The translations under genes and the position numbers were made by a program. Of a DNA stretch of 9,470 nt, positions 3,807-9,470 are shown one piece after another. The notes under the pieces are model-generated. The model made no database searches, was not told the origin of the DNA, and saw only the letters and a program-made list of their open reading frames with translations. This DNA is from Candidatus Caenarcanales bacterium (GTDB lineage: Bacteria; Cyanobacteriota; Vampirovibrionia; Caenarcaniphilales; Caenarcanaceae). The DNA lies in the NCBI GenBank assembly GCA_947489925.1, contig CANLFK010000081.1:1-9470 (forward strand), in the 5' to 3' direction. Each line of letters opens with the position of its first letter. The stretch's first letter is position 1.

Positions 3807-6275
3807 ATGATTGATAAGAAAAATTTATCCGAAACAGATATTCGTACAAAATTTATTACTCCCGCAATTGAAAAAGCTGGCTGGAGTAAGGATATTCATT
3901 TTCTGGAAGAAGTATCTTTTACTGATGGACAAATATATGTCAGGGGCAAATTAACAACAAGAGGAAGCAAAAAACGATCTGATTATATTCTTTACTATAA
4001 ACCTAATATTCCGATTGCAATTATTGAAGCAAAAGATAATAAACATTCTTTAGGAGCTGGTATTCAACAGGCTTTAGATTATGCAAAAATACTAGATATT
4101 CCTTTTGCTTTTAGTAGTAATGGAGATGGTTTTTTATTTCATGATAAAACTGCTACTAATCAAAGTGTAGAAAAAGAAATTGCTTTAAATGAATTTCCTT
4201 CTCCTGAAGAGCTTTGGAATAAATATTTAGAATATAAAGGCTTTAAGACAAAAGAATCCCAACAAATTATTTCTCAAGATTACTTCTTTGATGGTTCAGG
4301 GCATAAACCTAGATATTATCAGCAAATTGCAGTTAATAGAACTATAGAAGCTATTGTAGCTGGACAAAATAGAATTTTATTAGTAATGGCTACAGGAACA
4401 GGTAAAACTTATACTGCTTTTCAAATTATTTATCGTTTGTGGAAGGTAAAGGCAAAAAAGAGAATATTATTTTTGGCAGATAGAACAGCTTTAATTGATC
4501 AGACAAGAAGAGGCGACTTTAAACCTTTCAAAGACAAAATGACTGTTATAAAAAAGAAAATTGTCATGGATTCAAGTAATAAGGAGAGATTAGTCAGTAA
4601 TAAGAAAAGAGGAATTGATACTTCTGATAAAGCATATGAAATATTTTTGGGTTTATATCAAGGTTTAAGTAATGGAGAAGACTTAATTGAACAAGCTTAT
4701 AAAGATTTTTCTCCAGACTTCTTTGATTTGATTGTCATAGATGAATGTCATAGAGGAAGTGCTAAAGATGATAGTGCTTGGAGAGAAATCTTAAATTATT
4801 TTAAAAATGCGACACATATCGGTTTAACAGCTACTCCCAAAGAAACAGAAAAAATAAGTAATAGTGATTATTTTGGAGATCCTGTTTACACTTATTCTTT
4901 ACAGCAGGGTATTAATGATGGGTTTTTAGCACCTTATAGCGTTGTCAGAATAGGTTTAAATGTTGATTTAGAAGGCTGGAGACCACCAAAAGGCTTTAAA
5001 GATAAAGACAGACAAGAAGTTGAAGATAGAATTTATAATAGAATTGACTTTGATAAAAAATTAGTTATTGCCGAAAGAAGAGAACTTGTAGCTAAAAAAA
5101 TAACAGAATTTTTAAAAGGTTATGATCGTTTTGCTAAAACAATTATTTTTTGTTGTGATATAGAACACGCTGAAGGAATGAGGAAAGCTTTAATAAATGA
5201 AAATGCTGATTTGGTTTCAGAAAATGATAAATATATAATGCAAATAACAGGTGATAATCTTGAAGGAAAAAGAGAATTAGATAATTTTACAAGTAGAACA
5301 GAAAAATATCCCGTAATTGTAACTACTTCCGAATTAATGACTACTGGAGTAGATGCCCAGACTTGTAAAGTAATTGTTTTGGATTCAAATATTAATTCAA
5401 TGACTAAATTTAAACAAATTATTGGACGAGGTACTCGAATTAATGAAGAATTTGATAAAAGATATTTTACAATTTTAGATTTTAGAAATGCAACAGATTT
5501 ATTTGCAGATAAAGAATTTCGAGATAAAGAATTTTACGGTGATCCAATCAGGGTAAAATCAATAGATCAAAATGCTGACTTAAGTAATATTGCTAATGAG
5601 ATTGACAATCAGGAAGTAATTATTGATGAAATTAGTAATGAAGAAATTTGTTTTCAAGCACCTCAAATACGCCAACCAATCGAATATAAAGAAGATTTAG
5701 AAAAACAAAAAAGACAAAAAATTTATGTTAAAGGAATTGATGTTTCTTTATTGGTAAGTCGGGAAATGTATTTTGATAAAAATAGACAGCCTATTATTAC
5801 AAGTCTTACAGACCATACTAAAGGAATTATTCAAGATAAATTTGTTTCTTTAAATGATTTTTTGAAAAAATGGAATTCAGCCGATAGAAAAGAAGCTATT
5901 ATTAAAGAATTAGAAGAACAAGGTATTTTAATTGAAGCTTTAAGTCAAGCGGTAGATAAAGAATTAGATTTATTTGATTTAATTTGTCATATTGTTTATG
6001 ATCAGCCTCCACTGACCCGAAAAGAAAGAGCCGAAAATGTAAAGAAAAGAAATTATTTTACAAAATACGGAGAACAAGCCAGAAAAGTATTAGAATCTTT
6101 ATTAAATAAATATGCTGATGAAGGAATTGAAAATATTGAAAGTATGGAAGTTTTAAGGGTTAATCCTCTTGTAGAGTTTGGTTCAGTAATGGAAATTACA
6201 AATATTTTTGGCGGTAAAGAACAGTATTTACAGGCTCTAAGAGAATTAGAAAATGAATTGTATAAAGGAGCTTAA
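3807..6275 (+). CDS. hsdR: Type I restriction enzyme subunit R
   Basis: An 822-aa ATP-dependent translocase and endonuclease subunit. The N-terminal nuclease (about residues 1-150) has the PD-(D/E)xK pattern with D59 (KKRSDYILYY) and E74-A-K76 (IAIIEAKD). The SF2 helicase motor follows: Walker A ATGTGKT (195-201), DECH Walker B (312-315), TAT motif III (341-343), IIFCCDIEHAE (446-456), VTTSELMTTGVDAQ (505-518) and QIIGRGTR motif VI (537-544). All key residues are intact. The remaining ~250 residues fit the EcoEI-type C-terminal domain that contacts the methylase. The length suits the EcoEI-like branch. The start MIDKKNLSETDIRTKFITPA matches the family's usual N-terminus, although no Shine-Dalgarno is seen. 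hsdM follows after 5 bp. The gene is about 30% GC and uses TTA, AAT and GAT heavily. Confidence 0.96.
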   Translation: MIDKKNLSETDIRTKFITPAIEKAGWSKDIHFLEEVSFTDGQIYVRGKLTTRGSKKRSDYILYYKPNIPIAIIEAKDNKHSLGAGIQQALDYAKILDIPFAFSSNGDGFLFHDKTATNQSVEKEIALNEFPSPEELWNKYLEYKGFKTKESQQIISQDYFFDGSGHKPRYYQQIAVNRTIEAIVAGQNRILLVMATGTGKTYTAFQIIYRLWKVKAKKRILFLADRTALIDQTRRGDFKPFKDKMTVIKKKIVMDSSNKERLVSNKKRGIDTSDKAYEIFLGLYQGLSNGEDLIEQAYKDFSPDFFDLIVIDECHRGSAKDDSAWREILNYFKNATHIGLTATPKETEKISNSDYFGDPVYTYSLQQGINDGFLAPYSVVRIGLNVDLEGWRPPKGFKDKDRQEVEDRIYNRIDFDKKLVIAERRELVAKKITEFLKGYDRFAKTIIFCCDIEHAEGMRKALINENADLVSENDKYIMQITGDNLEGKRELDNFTSRTEKYPVIVTTSELMTTGVDAQTCKVIVLDSNINSMTKFKQIIGRGTRINEEFDKRYFTILDFRNATDLFADKEFRDKEFYGDPIRVKSIDQNADLSNIANEIDNQEVIIDEISNEEICFQAPQIRQPIEYKEDLEKQKRQKIYVKGIDVSLLVSREMYFDKNRQPIITSLTDHTKGIIQDKFVSLNDFLKKWNSADRKEAIIKELEEQGILIEALSQAVDKELDLFDLICHIVYDQPPLTRKERAENVKKRNYFTKYGEQARKVLESLLNKYADEGIENIESMEVLRVNPLVEFGSVMEITNIFGGKEQYLQALRELENELYKGA

Positions 6276-6280
6276 TTTTT

Positions 6281-7717
6281 ATGAGTAATATATCTGGAAT
6301 AATAAAAAGTATCAGAGACATCATGTGGCAAGATACTGGACTAAATGGCGATGCTCAACGCATTGAACAATTAGGCTGGATGCTTTTTTTGAAAATATTT
6401 TCCGATAAAGATAAAGACTTAGAATTAGTAGATGATAATTATAAATCTCCCATACCAGATGAGTTTCACTGGGTAAAAGAAAAAGGAAATTGGGCTGGTG
6501 ATGATGAAGGAATGACTGGAGATGAATTATTAGAATTTGTGGACAGACAATTATTTCCAGCTTTGCGTAATTTAGATTTGAGTACCATGAATCAAAGAGC
6601 GGTTATTGTCCGTGAGGTCTTTGAAGGCAATAATAATTATATGAAAAGCGGTATTAATATCCGTAAAGTTTTAAATAAATTAAATGAAATTGATTTTAAT
6701 ATTGCTAAAGATAGACACGCATTCGGAGAGCTGTATGAAACTATTTTAAAAGAATTACAAAGTGCTGGTAAAAGTGGAGAATTTTATACACCAAGAGCAA
6801 TTACCCAATTTATAACTAGTATTATTAATCCTCAATTAGGTGAAAAAATATTAGACCCAGCTTGCGGAACTGGTGGTTATTTAACTTGTACTATTGAACA
6901 TTTAAAAAAACAAGCTAAAAACATAGAAGAAAGAAAAAGTATTGAGCAAAATATAATGGGCTGGGAGTATAAACCTTTACCTTATTTATTAGCTACTACT
7001 AATTTAATACTTCACGATATTGAAATTCCTAATATTAAATTTGGTGATGCTTTAGACCAACCTTTAAGTAATTTTACAGAGAAACACCGAGTAAATATAA
7101 TTCTTGCTAATCCTCCATTTGGTGGCATTGTAGCCAATAATAATGAAACAAATTTTCCACAAACTTATCGTACTAAAGAAAGTGCTGATTTATTTTTAAT
7201 TTTAATGATTCATTTGCTTAAACAAGATGGAAGAGCTGGTATTGTTTTGCCAGACGGTAGTTTAACTGGAGACGGTGTTAAACAAAGAGTAAGACAGAAA
7301 TTATTAGAAGACTGTAATTTGCATACTATTATTAGATTACCTAATTCAGTATTTCAGCCATATGCAACGGTAGCCACTAATTTATTATTTTTTGACAAAG
7401 GTAAACCGACAAAAGAAATTTGGTATTATGAACACCGTTTGCCAGAAGGCGTAAAAGCTTATAATAAAACAAAACCAATACAAGTAAAAGAATTTGAGCC
7501 AATAAAAAAATGGTGGGATAAAAGGACTGAAAGCGAGATTTGCTGGAAAGTAGATATTAAAACTATTATTGAAAGGAATTATGATTTAGACATTAAAAAC
7601 CCCATTAAACAAGAAGAAGAGCATGAATATAATAGTTCTGAATTAATGAATTTATTAGAAAATAGTTTTGCAAAAAGCAATGACTTATTAGAACAGTTGA
7701 GGAATGCTGTTAAATGA
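6281..7717 (+). CDS. hsdM: Type I N6-adenine DNA methyltransferase subunit M
   Basis: A 478-aa protein. The N-terminal helical domain (about residues 1-145) contains IRDIMWQDTGLNGDAQRIEQ, typical of HsdM_N. The catalytic Rossmann domain follows, with SGEFYTPR (165-172), SAM-binding motif I DPACGTGG (192-199) and catalytic NPPF (277-280), which together mark a gamma-class N6-adenine methylase. The C-terminal helices (about 450-478) would contact HsdS. Two HsdM with one HsdS should methylate both strands of the recognition site, protecting it from HsdR. AAAGGAG (6264-6270), lying at the hsdR stop, serves as its ribosome site with 10-bp spacing. The stop overlaps the next start in ATGA. No catalytic residue is missing and no frameshift is seen. 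Confidence 0.97.
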   Translation: MSNISGIIKSIRDIMWQDTGLNGDAQRIEQLGWMLFLKIFSDKDKDLELVDDNYKSPIPDEFHWVKEKGNWAGDDEGMTGDELLEFVDRQLFPALRNLDLSTMNQRAVIVREVFEGNNNYMKSGINIRKVLNKLNEIDFNIAKDRHAFGELYETILKELQSAGKSGEFYTPRAITQFITSIINPQLGEKILDPACGTGGYLTCTIEHLKKQAKNIEERKSIEQNIMGWEYKPLPYLLATTNLILHDIEIPNIKFGDALDQPLSNFTEKHRVNIILANPPFGGIVANNNETNFPQTYRTKESADLFLILMIHLLKQDGRAGIVLPDGSLTGDGVKQRVRQKLLEDCNLHTIIRLPNSVFQPYATVATNLLFFDKGKPTKEIWYYEHRLPEGVKAYNKTKPIQVKEFEPIKKWWDKRTESEICWKVDIKTIIERNYDLDIKNPIKQEEEHEYNSSELMNLLENSFAKSNDLLEQLRNAVK

Positions 7718-8742
7718 ATATTCAAAAACAATTTAACGAAATCATATTGTTAATAAAAGAAGCTCGTTATAAAGCCTTTAGAGCTATTAATCAAGAACTT
7801 ATAGATTTGTATTGGGAAATTGGAAAATATATCACTGAAAGAACTCAAATAGAAGGTTGGGGTAAATCTACAGTTGAGCAATTAGCACAGTTTATACAAT
7901 CTCAAGAACCAGATTTAAAGGGCTTTTCAGATAAAAATCTGTGGAGAATGAAACAATTTTATGAAACTTATAAAGATAATGAAAAACTCTCATCACTGTT
8001 GAGAGAATTAACTTGGAGTCATAATTTAGCCATTATAGCGAAGTGTAAGAGAGAAGAAGAAAGGGAATTTTATTTAAAACTAGCTATTAATGAAAAACTC
8101 AGTGTAAGGGATTTAGAAAGGCAAATTAAAGCTTGTACCTTTGAAAGAATAGTTACAAGTAGTCAAACAAGCTTCTCTCCAGTTTTAGCGAATAGAACCG
8201 ATAATATTTTCAAAGAAGTATATGTTTTAGAATTTTTAAATTTACCTGTAATTCATGGTGAAAGCGATTTGCAGAAAGAATTAGTTAAACAGATGAAAAG
8301 TTTTATACTGGAGCTAGGCAAAGATTTTTTGTTTATGGGTGAAGAGTATCGTTTGCAAGTTGGAAATAAAGATTTTTATTGTGATTTATTGTTTTATCAT
8401 CGCAGTTTGCAATGTCTTGTAGTATTTGAATTAAAAACTACTGAGTTTGAACCAGAGCATTTAGGACAACTTAATTTTTATTTAGAAGCATTAGATCGAG
8501 ATGTGAAAAAAGAGAATGAGAAACCGAGTATTGGAGTATTGCTTTGTAAAAATAAAGATAAAGAAGTAGTTGAATATGCTCTTAGTCGTAATCTTTCACC
8601 CGCTTTAATCAGTGAGTATACTCTTTCTTTGCCCGATAAAAAACTTTTACAAAATAAATTACATGAGTTTTATGAACTTTTAGATTTTGACGACAGTGTC
8701 AGCAAAATTGAAGCTAAAGAAATTAAGGAGCTGGACGAATGA
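7714..8742 (+). CDS. DUF1016/YhcG-family PDDEXK nuclease in the hsd operon
   Basis: A 342-aa two-domain protein. Residues about 5-150 match the DUF1016 N-terminal domain (LIKEARYKAFRAINQELIDL, then YWEIGKYI, WGKSTVEQLA, FSDKNLWRMKQFYETY, LTWSHNLAII). Residues about 165-330 form a PD-(D/E)xK nuclease domain with D224 (FYCDLLFYHR), E239-L-K241 (VVFELKTTEF) and downstream GQLNFYLEALD, all the expected catalytic positions. Such genes are frequently inserted in Type I operons, and the biochemical role is unsettled; proposals include nuclease or accessory functions tied to restriction. Its ATG overlaps the hsdM stop (ATGA), with GAGGA at 7699-7703. Its own stop overlaps the hsdS start in the same way, so it is translated as part of the set. 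Codon use matches hsdR and hsdM, which suggests long co-residence. Confidence 0.93.
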   Translation: MNIQKQFNEIILLIKEARYKAFRAINQELIDLYWEIGKYITERTQIEGWGKSTVEQLAQFIQSQEPDLKGFSDKNLWRMKQFYETYKDNEKLSSLLRELTWSHNLAIIAKCKREEEREFYLKLAINEKLSVRDLERQIKACTFERIVTSSQTSFSPVLANRTDNIFKEVYVLEFLNLPVIHGESDLQKELVKQMKSFILELGKDFLFMGEEYRLQVGNKDFYCDLLFYHRSLQCLVVFELKTTEFEPEHLGQLNFYLEALDRDVKKENEKPSIGVLLCKNKDKEVVEYALSRNLSPALISEYTLSLPDKKLLQNKLHEFYELLDFDDSVSKIEAKEIKELDE

Positions 8743-9470
8743 GCTGGAAGAAAGTTAAATTAGGGGATTTCTTAAAAAATAGAGAAGGTCGTTTTAAGCC
8801 TAATAATGAAAGTATTACTCAATTAAAGCGAATAGAAAAGATTGATTTTTCTGGCATTATATATCTTTCTGAAAAAGTTTCTAATACAGATATGATTCTT
8901 GTAAAAAAAGGGGATTTGGTAATTTCAGGAATTAATGTAGAAAAGGGGGCAATGTCAGTTTACGAAGGCGAAGAAGATATTACTGCAACTATACATTATT
9001 CTTCATATTCTTTTGATGAGGAAAAAATTGATATTGAATTTTTGAAATATTTTCTAAAAAGTCCAGAATTTAAAGATGCAATCAAAGAACAAGTACCAGG
9101 TGGTATTAAAACAGAAATTAAACCTAAACATCTTTTACCGCTTCAAATCTTTATTCCTTCAAATGTAAATGAGCAAAGAAAGGTAATTGCAGAATTTAAA
9201 GAAATAGAAAAAGATAATTTAACTCTCAACACCGAACTAAACGACCAACTGGACACAGTTAAAAAACTCCGCCAGGCATTTTTGCGGGAGGCAATGCAAG
9301 GAAAATTAATTGAACAAAACCTAAATGATGAACCAGCCAGCGAATTATTAAAAAAAATAAAAGCCGAAAAAGAAAAATTACCGAATAAAAGAACAAAAGA
9401 AAAACCATTAGCACCAATTAAACCAGAAGAAATACCTTTTGAAATACCCGCTAATTGGGTTTGGTGTCGT
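8739..9470 (+). CDS. hsdS: Type I specificity subunit S, truncated by the window edge
   Basis: An open frame of 244 codons, still open at the last base. The ATG at 8739 overlaps the preceding TGA (ATGA) and has AAGGAG at 8725-8730 with 8-bp spacing. Residues about 1-150 form the first target-recognition domain (WKKVKLGDFL; then VKKGDLVISGINVEKGAMSV; VPGGIKTEIKPKHLLPLQIFIP). Residues about 143-215 are the central conserved helix (EQRKVIAEF; then LRQAFLREAMQGKLIEQN). PFEIPANWVWCR (233-244) begins the second recognition domain, which lies outside the window. This subunit sets the bipartite DNA site and bridges two HsdM. From about 9222 codon use shifts towards CTC, CGC, CAG, AAC and GCC, unlike the AT-rich first domain, which suggests recombination between recognition domains. 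The target sequence cannot be read from this. Confidence 0.95.
   Translation, partial: MSWKKVKLGDFLKNREGRFKPNNESITQLKRIEKIDFSGIIYLSEKVSNTDMILVKKGDLVISGINVEKGAMSVYEGEEDITATIHYSSYSFDEEKIDIEFLKYFLKSPEFKDAIKEQVPGGIKTEIKPKHLLPLQIFIPSNVNEQRKVIAEFKEIEKDNLTLNTELNDQLDTVKKLRQAFLREAMQGKLIEQNLNDEPASELLKKIKAEKEKLPNKRTKEKPLAPIKPEEIPFEIPANWVWCR

Noticed and set aside
8890..8945. Possible phase-variable homopolymer tracts in the hsd genes
   Set aside because: The longest runs I found are about seven identical bases (e.g. A in hsdS near 8903, T near 6383), common in AT-rich genes, and all frames are intact.
1..9470. CRISPR array, tRNA or rRNA gene
   Set aside because: No regularly spaced repeats with spacers, and no tRNA T-loop or rRNA core sequence noticed on either strand.

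Overview
The window is 9.47 kb of AT-rich bacterial DNA from an accessory (island-like) region. It holds a nearly complete Type I restriction-modification operon, preceded by a short PIN-domain toxin-antitoxin-like cassette, a run of small phage- or plasmid-type genes, and the end of an IS3-family insertion sequence. Every recognisable gene is on the + strand. Most starts have a clear Shine-Dalgarno (GGAG/GAGGA types), which argues weakly against the Bacteroidota. Otherwise the sequence does not let me name the host; I see no rRNA, tRNA or other phylogenetic marker.

Layout. (1) 1-116: the last 32 codons of an IS3-type transposase and a probable right IS end. (2) 117-517: about 400 bp without a gene. 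Its middle is clearly GC-rich (about 53% over 161-400 by hand count) and carries direct repeats and mutually complementary segments; an operator-like palindrome lies just before the next gene. (3) 518-2664: a five-gene module. It encodes a SLOG/DprA-like nucleotide-binding protein, a J-domain protein with a Trp-rich C-terminal segment, two small unknown proteins, and a 132-aa protein of a phage/plasmid-like type. Stem-loops precede three of these genes. (4) 2665-3806: a PIN-domain protein, an overlapping 58-aa protein, and a 77-aa antitoxin-like protein. Related ~40-bp intergenic sequences bracket this segment. (5) 3807-9470: hsdR, hsdM, a DUF1016/PDDEXK nuclease gene and hsdS, coupled by a 5-bp gap and two 4-bp ATGA overlaps. 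hsdS runs off the right edge after 244 codons.

How the parts work together. HsdM with HsdS should form the sequence-specific adenine methyltransferase, and adding HsdR gives the ATP-dependent restriction complex. The DUF1016 nuclease, translationally coupled between hsdM and hsdS, is a known but poorly explained companion of such operons. The PIN cassette may act as an addiction or abortive-infection module. The SLOG and J-domain module has no assigned function. GC content falls from about 50% (SLOG gene) through about 38% (J-domain gene) to about 30% (hsd genes), so the window looks like a mosaic of separately acquired pieces. The least explained parts are the 117-517 region, the recurring intergenic elements, and the SLOG/J-domain module.
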